A stretch of 51,871 nucleotides of DNA from Photorhabdus akhurstii. GTDB lineage: Bacteria > Pseudomonadota > Gammaproteobacteria > Enterobacterales > Enterobacteriaceae. The notes beneath the pieces were generated by a model, which was given only the letters and a program-made list of their open reading frames with translations, was not told the origin of the DNA and ran no database searches. The stretch covers positions 1 to 51,871 of the forward strand of contig NZ_RCWE01000032.1 of assembly GCF_018448925.1 (NCBI RefSeq), in the 5' to 3' direction. Below, piece after piece: positions 27,098 to 36,698 of the stretch. Within the stretch, counting starts at the first letter, position 1. Every line of letters starts with the position of its first letter. The position numbers were made by a program, and so were the translations under genes.

Positions 27098-27705
27098 CTC
27101 TGGCTCCTGATTAGTGGATAAAATGGGTGATTATTATAGAAATAACAATAGTTTCTCTGATATTTCTATTTTTATTGCTATAAATGCAATGGTTTAATTA
27201 ATAATTACGGTAGCAATAGAACCATAATAAATATATTTTTATTTGGTATTGTTTTGGTTTGCATGACTTTTCTTGATCTGATTGTCACAGCATTTCATTA
27301 CTATTCTTGATAATTCATTTCTGGGTAATTTATTGTCTGTAAATTAATTGTATTTATCAGAATAAATCAGAAACTATATATCATATATTTTTATAGTAGT
27401 GTAAAAATACAGAATGTAAAGTATATCATCATGAATGTTTTGCATGAATATTAAATTAATGCAAATCGTTATTTCCGGTAAGTTGGATGAAAATGGCAGA
27501 TAAGTATCTGAAAAAAATCATGAGAATCTGATATAGCTTGTTCTGTCTCACAATGTGACATCATTTTGGCACGCATATTGATTTCTGTTAGAATCGGTGT
27601 CAAATTCACCAAATAGTATATTCCGTCAGATCCGAATAAATAATGTAAGTGAGTAGTGGATATCTATAGCAAACTAATAATTAAAGAACGAATAACCGCA
27701 ATGCG
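27098..27705. other. Intergenic region, A+T-rich
   Basis: No gene is seen. The right end may contain the decayed 5' part of the TacA-like antitoxin gene, because the open frame that follows lacks the family's N-terminal DNA-binding part and stops occur in all frames directly upstream. Confidence 0.45.
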
Positions 27706-27918
27706 GTGAGGATAAGGCTTATGGCCTTTATTGCAAATGCTGCTGTAGCAGAGGCAAAAAGAGTTATTGAACAAAATATGCGTATTCGATTGTGCCAAGA
27801 AGATGCATTGGCGTTTATTGATGCATTGGAAAGACCAGTCAAGATAAATGAACGTTTCCTTCGTGCTGCTCGTAAATATAAGGAAACAATAACAGATGAA
27901 AATAAAACGTTTAGATAA
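27706..27918 (+). pseudogene. Truncated TacA/DUF1778-type antitoxin
   Basis: The readable segment, Phe-Ile-Ala-Asn-Ala-Ala followed by Ala-Glu-Ala-Lys-Arg-Val-Ile-Glu-Gln and Leu-Cys-Gln-Glu-Asp-Ala-Leu-Ala-Phe-Ile-Asp-Ala-Leu, matches the middle and C-terminal part of DUF1778 antitoxins, which neutralise GNAT toxins through their C-terminus. The N-terminal ribbon-helix-helix is missing, and upstream in-frame codons are stops, so this is probably a decayed gene. Its end overlaps a TacT-like fragment exactly as in intact pairs. Confidence 0.65.
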
Positions 27919-28006
27919 AAACAAACACGATAACAAACACGATAGAAATAATTTTGACTGTGGTGAGCCAGCGCTGAACAACTATTTGAAAGTAGTGTCG
28001 GGGTAA
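27896..28006 (+). pseudogene. Truncated TacT-like GNAT toxin
   Basis: This 36-codon frame starts inside the antitoxin remnant and reads Phe-Asp-Cys-Gly-Glu-Pro-Ala-Leu-Asn-Asn-Tyr-Leu. That is the conserved N-terminal motif of TacT acetyltransferase toxins (usual pattern Phe-Asp-Cys/Ser-Gly followed by Leu-Asn-x-Tyr-Leu). Only about a fifth of the expected length remains before a TAA, so the acetyl-CoA site is lost and the toxin cannot be active. Confidence 0.65.
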
Positions 28007-28050
28007 CATGATAAAAAGAGTAGATGCGATGTAAGATATCCCTGTGTGAG

Positions 28051-28100
28051 TCAAAACTTGATCTGACATCCATTCTCGATAGCTGTCAGATCAGGTTTGA
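28051..28100. terminator. Terminator after the minus-strand tccC gene
   Basis: The segment 28051-28068 pairs with 28084-28100 through about 14 base pairs (core CTTGATCTGACA with TGTCAGATCAGG, one G-T wobble) around a 15-base loop. It lies 20 bases beyond the stop codon of the tccC-type gene and before the TacAT remnant, consistent with transcription ending here. Confidence 0.7.
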
Positions 28101-28120
28101 GTTCTAGTACAAATTATTAC

Positions 28121-30997
28121 TTACGCTACGGAGTTTCTGCGTGTCATTCTTCTATAATTTTCTACCCTTCCTGTCATGACATTTTCTATGCCGGATAATA
28201 TTCCAGAACAATTATGACAAGCAGGGAAGTCTTGATTGGTTGCACCAACGAGTCGTTGTGTGAATATGTAGCTCTGACTCAAATGACTTGATATATTTTC
28301 TTCCCTTTTGGCAAGTTCCGTGACCATATAATTTAAGGCTTGTACCTCAGCATGCAGGCCCGCAATACCCGCCATTTTAGGTAAAATGTTCTTGTTTTCC
28401 TTAATGTGTGCTTTGATCCTCTGTTCAATCAGTGGATGTAATGCAGTGCCTGATTCTTGATACGCTTTTTGTATACCTGCGATAAATTCTTTTTCATTAG
28501 TAACGCGATAACTGCCAAGATCGATATTTGGCCTCCAACGTTTGGATGTTTGAAGTTTATCGGGGTGGTACTGTTCGAAACCGGGCTTCGCTTTTTCGCT
28601 GATAAGTTGCACTCCGGGGAAGGTATTTTTGGTACTTAAGCTACCACTCAGGTTTAAAAATTTATCTTTATAGGTATCGTGATCTATGTTGGTGCCATGA
28701 CCCATAATACCGGCATGGGCGGCATATCCTTTTAATTTTGCATTTGTATACTTCATATCTCTGGATTTTTTTTCTCTATCTTTTGGTTTCATAGGTTTGA
28801 GCGTATCTTCATTTCTCTTTGTTTCTTGTAATATTTCACCGGTGCTTCTGGTGAAATATTGGTATCTCTTTTCAACTCTTGGATTTTGTTTATATAAAAG
28901 TGGCGAAATATCAGGTCTGTTTTGCGGCATGGCGAGATCAAGCCAGTCTAAACTTGAGAGTCCCATATTGTCCGCCAGCGTAATTGGGTTATTCATCACC
29001 ATACAATAGAGATTTAATCCATCGATAGTGCCTGCCGGGTCCGCACTTAGCCATCTTCCCGCCCACGGCTGATAATACCGGTAGCCGTAATAATAGAGTC
29101 CCGTGGCGTCTCGTTCTTTACCGGAATACCGGATCGTTTTGTAACTGGCTTCTATCTGGTTTCTTGCGGTCCATAGCGCTGTACCGCCAAATGGATAGTA
29201 CTCCTCTTGACTGATGATTTGCCCGTCGCTATCTAACTCAAGTTGGCTGGAACCAATCAGATTATCGTAACTGTAACGTACCTGATTATTGTTGATATTT
29301 TCCGGTTTGCCGCTCTCCCAGTGTAGAACCCGCACTTGAGCGCGACTGGCTTCACCCACTGTAATGATCTGTAATTTTTCTGTTGCAGTAGCGCCATTTT
29401 GGGTTGTACGCAGTTCCAGTCCCGACAGGTAGACAACTCGTTGCTGCCGGAGAATATCTTGCGTTTGCTGTTCACTGACTTTTAACAGCCGCATCCCGTC
29501 GTTGCCATAGCGATACCACTCTACATCGTTGTTACTGTCGGTGCGGTTATCCCGTTTTATCGGCGCCACTTGTTGTAGTTCACCTCGCGCATTCCAGTTT
29601 AGGTTTAGTCCCGGTAGTAATGTCTCCTGATGACCGCCCGCCTGAAACAATGTATCCACTTTGGTTGGGTCAGTGGTCAAGGTACTCAGTACCGCACGGT
29701 TGCTGCGGTTCGAGACGGTTATGTTTGTGGTGTAATTGTTTTGGCTCGCAGGCGAGCTGTGTCGGATTTGGGTCAGGTTGCCACCACGGTCATAGGTATA
29801 ACTACGGGTATAGTTAGTGTAAGTGTTGTCGTCGGAAGTTAGCGCTGGAGAGGGGAGCTGGTGATTCTGTTGGCCTATATTCGCCATTTCGCGTCCGGTT
29901 GCGCTGATAAGCTGATACAGGGAATCGTAAGTATAGATATTCTTCGGCACTATTTTCTGATTGCGCCAGAAGCGAGTCGCTTCTGCATCGTTACGGAGAC
30001 TGATTACATTGCCAACCGGATCATACTCATAACGTAAGTCTTGCAAAGCCTTGGCATCGTTTGAACGACGGGTAGTGATGCCAATTAGTCGCTGGGTTTC
30101 CGGTTCGTAAGTGTATTCGGTGATGATACCGTTACCGTGCTCTTCGCGTAGTTTTTGTCCTGCCGCTGAATAGGTTAGGGATTTGATAATCACCTGCTCA
30201 CTCTGGCCTTTTACCGTCAGCCAACTCCTTTTTAACTGACCGGCTACATCATAAGCCAGACGCTGGATATTTCCTTTGGCATCGGTTTGCGTCAACATAG
30301 CGCCGGTGGCATCGGTTTTGCTTTCGGTGGTGTATACATCACTACTTAATCGCTTATCCCAAATCTTTTTATTATCTCCGAACCAGTCTGCTTCTTGACT
30401 GTCAGCCAGTAACTGACGGGATTGTGATAAAACCGCGCCGGTCAAGGAAAGGCGATTCAGTTGGATCACTCCCGCTGTGTCGTAGTGATGCACACATTGA
30501 CCAGCAAGATTTTGGTCTTTTTCTGCCGGTGTGTTTCCAGCCCAGATGAGACGTTCGGTGATATGGGCTATCCTTTCCTTTGGTTCTTGTTCGGTTACGG
30601 ATAACAGGCGACCGGGCTGAGAGTTGTCTTCATATTGCCGAGTCTGCTTGACGCCTGTTGCAGTTACGGTCAGGACAAGACGGTTTTCAATATCATGAAG
30701 AGTGATAGTATTGCCTGCATCGACACTCTCTGTACGCAGGACGTTGCCCGTTAAATCATACTGCCAGAGAAAATTGGGTTTCACCGTATGATCTTTCTGC
30801 CAATCGTCATACAGGCGCGGATCAATACTTTGGTGTAGGCGCCCGAAAGCATCATACTGATGACGGGTAATACGGATATCACTGTTTTCTTTTGCGGTAG
30901 TACGGTGATAACGGATTTCGCGGACATCCAAGCCACGGTTATCGTGAACCGTGATCGTGGGGGTGTGTTGATAAGTTTTGGGATCAAAGTTGTTCAT
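28121..30997 (-). CDS. tccC6: TccC-type Rhs toxin with C-terminal deaminase-like domain (TccC6-like)
   Basis: The 958-residue protein has the Tc-toxin C-component core with many YD/RHS repeats. It ends in the conserved segment Gly-Arg-Trp-Leu-Ser-Ala-Asp-Pro-Ala-Gly at about 650-660, followed by Asn-Leu-Tyr and Asn-Asn-Pro, the site after which TccC proteins cut themselves. The variable part (about 680-958) contains His882-Ala-Glu884 and Pro925-Ala-Cys927-His-Asn-Cys930-Ser-Gly-Ile-Leu, the zinc and proton-transfer motifs of nucleic-acid/nucleotide deaminases, most like YwqJ-type toxins. Tc cocoons release such domains into host cells. The symbol follows my memory that a lone tccC6 lies near ant in P. 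luminescens. No immunity gene is adjacent. The deaminase call is motif-based. Confidence 0.88.
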   Translation of the reverse strand: MNNFDPKTYQHTPTITVHDNRGLDVREIRYHRTTAKENSDIRITRHQYDAFGRLHQSIDPRLYDDWQKDHTVKPNFLWQYDLTGNVLRTESVDAGNTITLHDIENRLVLTVTATGVKQTRQYEDNSQPGRLLSVTEQEPKERIAHITERLIWAGNTPAEKDQNLAGQCVHHYDTAGVIQLNRLSLTGAVLSQSRQLLADSQEADWFGDNKKIWDKRLSSDVYTTESKTDATGAMLTQTDAKGNIQRLAYDVAGQLKRSWLTVKGQSEQVIIKSLTYSAAGQKLREEHGNGIITEYTYEPETQRLIGITTRRSNDAKALQDLRYEYDPVGNVISLRNDAEATRFWRNQKIVPKNIYTYDSLYQLISATGREMANIGQQNHQLPSPALTSDDNTYTNYTRSYTYDRGGNLTQIRHSSPASQNNYTTNITVSNRSNRAVLSTLTTDPTKVDTLFQAGGHQETLLPGLNLNWNARGELQQVAPIKRDNRTDSNNDVEWYRYGNDGMRLLKVSEQQTQDILRQQRVVYLSGLELRTTQNGATATEKLQIITVGEASRAQVRVLHWESGKPENINNNQVRYSYDNLIGSSQLELDSDGQIISQEEYYPFGGTALWTARNQIEASYKTIRYSGKERDATGLYYYGYRYYQPWAGRWLSADPAGTIDGLNLYCMVMNNPITLADNMGLSSLDWLDLAMPQNRPDISPLLYKQNPRVEKRYQYFTRSTGEILQETKRNEDTLKPMKPKDREKKSRDMKYTNAKLKGYAAHAGIMGHGTNIDHDTYKDKFLNLSGSLSTKNTFPGVQLISEKAKPGFEQYHPDKLQTSKRWRPNIDLGSYRVTNEKEFIAGIQKAYQESGTALHPLIEQRIKAHIKENKNILPKMAGIAGLHAEVQALNYMVTELAKREENISSHLSQSYIFTQRLVGATNQDFPACHNCSGILSGIENVMTGRVENYRRMTRRNSVA

Positions 30998-33131
30998 AAT
31001 TTACCTCTTTGTGGTACTGAATAATCGTTGTATTGAATAATTTTTTGTCTACATAGCAGCGAATGAACGCTAAGTTCAGCTCCTCCACATAATAAGGGCG
31101 GATAATCTTTCCATTGAAATGCCAGTAGCATGCAAGATTTCAGGAGATAAGCAGGAATGACCTTATTCAAAAGCATATTGCTCAAAGGTGCTGCTGCAAC
31201 CGAATAACAGTAGCAAGCATAGGGAGACGAGCACAAGTATCGTAGAAAACAGCGCCAGGATCTTTTGCTATCGCTAATGGTTGTTTTTTCTGTTTTGCTA
31301 AAAAGGAGAAATAACCTATCCTTATTTAACATATAGTTACGTATAGTGAATATTAACTAGATGTATAGTTATCGATTATAAATGTGAGTTATTTTATTGG
31401 TTAAATAGTTCTTGATGTTCGTCCATATACGAGATTTGGGGTGGTTAGTCTGGTGTCAATCATGACGCCAGACTAACCGGATGTATCGGATTATTGTGTC
31501 AGGCACATATTCTAACCACAATTTCTAACCACAATCACCGACTTAAATTTTATCTTGTGTATCATGGTGGAATAAAGCTATTGTGCCTGTTATGGTATTG
31601 TAAGATACATTCTTAATTAAATGCTCTAATGCAATAAAACATAATTGATTAAATTCACTGGTAACATTTTTCATGGAAAATGATTTTATTGTTTTGTTTA
31701 AATAAATATACGGTTTTAATTTTAATTAAATTATATGGATTAAATTTGATAAGAACTGGAGTATATTTTTATATTATTTTTGATGTTTTTTACAGTGTGA
31801 TTTGTCATTGAGATATTATTGTATACAGTATAAATTACCATAATTATTATCTGGTTTTCTGTTTGGTTTATTAAATAGGGAGTTATTTAAAATGAAGCGA
31901 CCAGATTTGAATTTATATGGGGTTTATATCGAGTTTATTATAATGGTATAAAACACTAAATTTGGTAAATAATGTAAATCATTACATGAGTTAATATAAA
32001 GTAATGAAATGTATTATTGGTTAGAACAAGAGATTAATTTACCATTGTTATTTTTACAATATAAATAATATTTTGTTGTAATTCTTGGTTAAATTGTGAG
32101 GTGAAATGATTTGTATGGCAATTATAAATATAAATGTGATATTTTCGTTATTATAAATTGGAAAATCATATAAATTTTAGTTTTATATTTTATATATTTA
32201 TGATTTTTTAAAAATAAAAACTTTTAGTTTTTTATTGAAATATCATTATATATAATATTGCTTATTGGCAATTCTTATTTTGGTTGTTATTAGAATATTT
32301 TATTCTTCCCGGTAGTGATAATGGTTGATAAAAAAATGTTGATATGAATGATTGTTAAGGTAAGTAGGGTAATCGTATAAAAGAAAATTTCTATCGTGTG
32401 CATAGAAATGTGTTTTTTTATTTTAAATTTTTTAATGGATTTTTCACGTTGATAAGAACTTGACTGGTGTTAGTAATATCATAAATTGCTTGTTTTTAGG
32501 TATTGTAAATATCGAAAATATAAATGCAGATTATTAATCTGTTTTTATTATTATGTTGTGAATAATTCTTAAAATTACTCATCATTGAATAGAAATAGCT
32601 TACTTGGTGAGAAATAACAAGTTTATTACCTTAGATTTGTTGGCCATATTCCGGGTTTATAGACGTTCCCGGTTAAAAAAATTGACGGAAATAAAGAAGT
32701 AACATTGTTGATTATCATGCTAACTATATAATTGTATAAATATCGTGGAGATCTCAATATTCTGGTTGTTTGTTAAATGTTACATATTGATTATAAATTC
32801 GTATTTGATGAATAATTCCAAATTATTATTGGCATTATTGATACATGAATAATGATGACTAAATTCGTTGATAAGGTTATTAAATATAAATTTGTTGTTA
32901 TATTAGACTTCATTAAATCATAATTGTTATATTTTTATTGTTTTGTTTACAAGGAATTAACAAAATTAAGATTTTTTTTCTAAAAACGGTGACCTATTTT
33001 TAATTTGGTTAAGAAGTTGTATTCAACATATCGTTATTTTTTCTTCGGGCTTTACTTGCCGAAGGTTGAAACAACATACCTATTATTTTAAGGGAGTAAA
33101 TGCCCTTTTCTTTAATTTCTGGAGATGACTT
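30998..33131. other. 2.1-kb A+T-rich region without genes
   Basis: No convincing gene lies between the divergent tccC6-like gene and the Lux-like operon. A minus-strand frame at 30994-31332 has implausible Cys/Tyr-rich composition. From about 31600 to 33000 the DNA is extremely A+T-rich with many T and A runs, as in H-NS-silenced horizontally acquired DNA. It contains the hairpin at 31443-31478. Promoters for both flanking units must lie here. Confidence 0.5.
31443..31478. repeat. 16-bp near-perfect inverted repeat
   Basis: GGTTAGTCTGGTGTCA (31443-31458) pairs with TGACGCCAGACTAACC (31463-31478) with one G-T wobble and a 4-base loop. It is not followed by a T tract on either strand and sits about 450 bases upstream of tccC6. 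It may be a protein-binding site, a terminator or the relic of a mobile element. Confidence 0.6.
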
Positions 33132-34262
33132 TTGACCTCTCTTGCTTATGTTGACGCCCTTTGTGCGCTTGATCATCCTTATCGGGTCGATAATGTTTGT
33201 GACCAACTATTTGATGCTGCCATGCGTGAATTGACGCTGTACCACTGTGAAAATACTCCCGGTTATTCTCAGTGGTTGAAGGCTAACGGCTTGGAAGTAG
33301 AAAGACTGGAAAAACTGGACGATTGGTCGCGTTTGCCGCCTATTTTCGCTAATTATTTCAAACGCCAATTGTTGATCAGTAGTACCGGCAGGAATGCATT
33401 GGAATTAACCTCCTCTGGGACAACCGGCCAAAAGAGCCGTATGCGTTATGATGCACGCAGTATACGTGCGGCTCAAAATATGGTTGAACGAATTTTTGAA
33501 TATTACGGTTGGAATACGCCGCAACAGCCTTGCAATTACTTGCTGTTAAGCTATGAACCTGCCGGTACGGTTACGTTGGGAACCGCGTATACCGATCAAT
33601 ATTTGTGTAAATATGCACCGGTAAACCAAGTCTGTTATGCGCTGCGCCACAATGGAAAAAGCAATGAGTTTGATCCTTTTGGCGTCATCCGATCCTTACA
33701 AGAGTTTGCAGCACAAGGGTTGCCGGTGCGTATCTTGGGCTTTCCGGCATTCTTGTGGTTCACGCTGGAACGGATGCAGGAAATGGGGTTGCCGCCGGTC
33801 CAGTTGCATCCTGAGTCACTGGTGTTTTTGGGGGGAGGCTGGAAAACGTACGCTGATAAAGCTATTCCAAGATCCTTGCTGTATCGGCGTTTGGGGGAAC
33901 AACTGGGTATTCCTGACGAGCGGTGCCGGGATGGCTACGGTTCGGTGGAACATCCCGTGCCTTATGTTGAGTGCCGAAATCACCATTTTCATGTGCCGAC
34001 CTATGCCCGCGCTTATATCCGCGATACGGCCAACATGGCGGTTCAACCCTACGGTAAGCCCGGTTTCCTGCATCTGGCGTCACCTTACATCACTTCCAGC
34101 CCGGCACACAGTATTGTGGTGAGCGATTTGGCGGTGTTACATCCGGCCGCTGAATGTGGTTGTGAGTTAGCGACCGATTGGTTTGAGTTATTGGGTCGTG
34201 CCGGTACCAGTAAAAGCCGCAGTTGTGCGATTGCCGCTTCTGAGTTGATCAAGGAGTCCTGA
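33132..34262 (+). CDS. LuxE-like acyl-protein synthetase
   Basis: The 376-residue product belongs to the LuxE acyl-protein synthetase family. It has the AMP-forming phosphate loop Thr-Ser-Ser-Gly-Thr-Thr-Gly-Gln-Lys at 93-101, followed by Gly-Phe-Pro-Ala-Phe and Leu-Gly-Gly-Gly-Trp-Lys, and a Cys at 365 close to the C-terminus. In bioluminescence LuxE the acyl group is held on a Cys near residue 364, so that residue appears conserved. The start is a TTG at 33132 seven bases after GGAG; the in-frame codon just upstream is a stop. It ends one base before the next gene. There are no luciferase genes here, so this is a paralogue of light-related LuxE used for another acyl chain. Confidence 0.82.
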   Translation: MTSLAYVDALCALDHPYRVDNVCDQLFDAAMRELTLYHCENTPGYSQWLKANGLEVERLEKLDDWSRLPPIFANYFKRQLLISSTGRNALELTSSGTTGQKSRMRYDARSIRAAQNMVERIFEYYGWNTPQQPCNYLLLSYEPAGTVTLGTAYTDQYLCKYAPVNQVCYALRHNGKSNEFDPFGVIRSLQEFAAQGLPVRILGFPAFLWFTLERMQEMGLPPVQLHPESLVFLGGGWKTYADKAIPRSLLYRRLGEQLGIPDERCRDGYGSVEHPVPYVECRNHHFHVPTYARAYIRDTANMAVQPYGKPGFLHLASPYITSSPAHSIVVSDLAVLHPAAECGCELATDWFELLGRAGTSKSRSCAIAASELIKES

Positions 34263-34263
34263 A

Positions 34264-36669
34264 ATGTATTTAGTGAATGGTAAGGTTATCTCTGACTTGG
34301 AACCCGCGACTATATTGGCGGAACTGAAAAGTAATTTGGCTGAGACGTTGGCGTGTCCCCCAAGTGTACAACAGGTATTGGCGTGTGCTGAACGCTTTGT
34401 TGATGATCTCGATACTGTCGCGGCTAAGCTCACGCTGGATACAGCCGCAGTCGCCGCGTTACGTCACTTCTGTCATCGTGATGCTTTAGAGGCGAAGTTG
34501 CGGCACGAATTGGGCGAACAATCCTTTTCTCTGCGTCGCTTTGACTATACACAGCCCCGTTTTGAAACCTGGCAGCCGTTGGGATTGGTGGTGCATATCA
34601 CGCCGTCCAACGCGCCTTTGCTGCCATTTATGGCAGTGTTAGAGAGTTTGTTAGTGGGCAATGTCAACTGGTTACGCCCTAGTAGCAGTGATCACGGCCT
34701 TAATGCGCGGATATTGGCTGAGTTTCTACGTTATGACCTGAGCGGCACGTTGGCGTCTTATATAGCTGTATTACCTTTGCCATCGGATCAATTATCAGAA
34801 TTACTGGCGTGTGCTGATGCCGTATCCGCTTGGGGCAGTAATAGCGCGTTGACCGCTATCCGTAGCCAACTACGGCCCGGTTGCCGTTGGATAGATTGGG
34901 GACATCGTATCAGTTTTGCTTATTTGGACCCGATGGTTGCTAGTGATGCTGACTATGACGCGCTGGCTGATGATGTTTGCCGTTTTGACCAACAAGCGTG
35001 CTCCAGTCCACAGTGTTTATTGGTGGATAGCACTGACGAGAACGTTTTACGGGAGGTGGTTAGTGCTGTGGCCGCCGCATTGGAACGACGTGCGCCAGTA
35101 TGGCCCGCTTTACAGCCGGACATACAGGAAGCGGCGGAAGTTAGCAGTCAGATGGCATTCTTACAGTTAGATCACACTTTTGCTGATCTTCGCGGTTCAA
35201 TAGAGGAGGGTAATGGTTGGCGGGTAGCCTGGATACAGCGTCAAGAACTTGCGCCGTCACCACTGTACCGTACTTTGCAAGTCCGCCCGGCGCCACGTGC
35301 GCAATTGGTCGAGGTTTTGTTGCCGTGGCGTCCCTATTTGCAAAGTTGTGCTTTGATAGCTAAAGAAAAAGAGCTGCCGATGCTGAGTCGTCAGTTGTTG
35401 GCTGCCGGTGTTAGTCGGATATGCCAGGCTGGAACTATGCATGATGGCTATGAAGGTGAACCCCATGATGGTGTTTATGCATTGACTCGGTTGGCGCGAC
35501 GTGTCTCAGTCAGCTTGAAAGCGGAACAACTGCCGGGCCATGTCTCATTGGATAAATTGTCGGCCAATCCGCCGGAACTGGCAGGGATTCCGGTGATGGA
35601 TAAAGCAAAGTTTCAGAGTGGCGGCACGACGGCGAAAGCACAGGTGTTTTTCCGTAGCGGCGGCAGTAGCGGCGAGCCAAAACTGGCGGGTTTCAGCCAT
35701 CGAGATTATCACAGCCAAATGCAGTCTTCGGCAGATGGCCTGTTTGCTGCTGGTCTGGACCCAGCACGAGACCGGGTAATGAATTTGCTGTATGGCGGTA
35801 ATTTGTATGGCGGTCTGATGAGTTTCTTCACTATTCTGGATAAATTATCTGTGCCCCATTACCCGATGGGCGGCCCAATAGACGATGATTTTAGCCAAAT
35901 CAGGCACTTTATTATCACTCAAGGGGTCAATACGCTGGTCGGGATGCCGAGCACTATACACCGATTGTTTGAATGTGAAGAGGCTGCGTTGCGTGCCTAT
36001 GGCGGGGTACGTAAAATTTTTACTGGTGGTGAACATATTAACGAAGAGCGACGTCAGTTTCTGTCCAGTTTTGGTGTAGAGGTGATTCGTTCGGCAATTT
36101 ACGGTTCCGTGGATGCAGGCCCGTTAGGTCATGCTTGCGCCTGTTGTCACGAGGGCGAATTCCATCTGTTATCTGATATTCAGTGGCTGGAGATCTTGGC
36201 TCTTGATAGTGATCAGCCTGTTCCGGCAGGGGAAAGCGGTCGGCTGGTGTTTACCCCTCTGGAAAGGGAAGGGCAGGTGGTCCAGCGTTACGATGTAGGT
36301 GACTTGGGTTATTGGCTTCCCGCTCTCTGTGACTGCGGATTACCAACGCCGCGATTTAAATTGGAAGGTCGTCATGGTGCATTGCTGCGGGTGGGGTCTA
36401 TTTTTGTGAACCCAACAGCATTGTCAGCCGAGCTGGCGTTTCCGGTGCAGTGGTTGGTAGGAAACAACGCCGATGGCGGTGATTACATCCATGTGTTAGC
36501 CGATGGGGATGTTGACCAGGTGCGTACACATTTGCTGCAACATAAGATGCTGAACCAAGTTGTCAGTGGTGGATTGCTTCAATTGGAAGTTATTCCGACG
36601 TCGATGGGGCAGTTCCGTCGTCACCCGCAAAGTGGCAAAACGCCGCTGGTGCTGGATAGCCGATTCTGA
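34264..36669 (+). CDS. LuxC-like acyl reductase fused to a PaaK-like adenylating domain
   Basis: The 801-residue protein has two parts. Residues about 1-420 resemble LuxC fatty-acyl reductase: Gly-Leu-Val-Val-His-Ile-Thr-Pro-Ser-Asn-Ala-Pro at 107-118, Gly-Asn-Val-Asn-Trp-Leu-Arg-Pro-Ser at 132-140, and the probable catalytic Cys246 in Gln-Gln-Ala-Cys-Ser-Ser-Pro-Gln. Residues about 445-801 are an adenylate-forming domain of the phenylacetate-CoA ligase type, with the loop Arg-Ser-Gly-Gly-Ser-Ser-Gly-Glu-Pro-Lys at 464-473. Bioluminescence LuxC is about 480 residues and unfused. The expected chemistry is acid to acyl-adenylate to enzyme thioester to aldehyde. AAGGAG precedes the ATG; the upstream stop is one base away. 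Confidence 0.8.
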   Translation: MYLVNGKVISDLEPATILAELKSNLAETLACPPSVQQVLACAERFVDDLDTVAAKLTLDTAAVAALRHFCHRDALEAKLRHELGEQSFSLRRFDYTQPRFETWQPLGLVVHITPSNAPLLPFMAVLESLLVGNVNWLRPSSSDHGLNARILAEFLRYDLSGTLASYIAVLPLPSDQLSELLACADAVSAWGSNSALTAIRSQLRPGCRWIDWGHRISFAYLDPMVASDADYDALADDVCRFDQQACSSPQCLLVDSTDENVLREVVSAVAAALERRAPVWPALQPDIQEAAEVSSQMAFLQLDHTFADLRGSIEEGNGWRVAWIQRQELAPSPLYRTLQVRPAPRAQLVEVLLPWRPYLQSCALIAKEKELPMLSRQLLAAGVSRICQAGTMHDGYEGEPHDGVYALTRLARRVSVSLKAEQLPGHVSLDKLSANPPELAGIPVMDKAKFQSGGTTAKAQVFFRSGGSSGEPKLAGFSHRDYHSQMQSSADGLFAAGLDPARDRVMNLLYGGNLYGGLMSFFTILDKLSVPHYPMGGPIDDDFSQIRHFIITQGVNTLVGMPSTIHRLFECEEAALRAYGGVRKIFTGGEHINEERRQFLSSFGVEVIRSAIYGSVDAGPLGHACACCHEGEFHLLSDIQWLEILALDSDQPVPAGESGRLVFTPLEREGQVVQRYDVGDLGYWLPALCDCGLPTPRFKLEGRHGALLRVGSIFVNPTALSAELAFPVQWLVGNNADGGDYIHVLADGDVDQVRTHLLQHKMLNQVVSGGLLQLEVIPTSMGQFRRHPQSGKTPLVLDSRF

Positions 36670-36698
36670 GACCAATAATACTACTTTTTGGGTAAATC

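Noticed and set aside
30994-31332. 112-residue minus-strand frame overlapping the start of the tccC6-like gene by four bases
   Set aside because: The ATGA-type overlap is tempting, but the product is Cys/Tyr/Ser-rich without family resemblance, and tccC6 has its own ribosome site.
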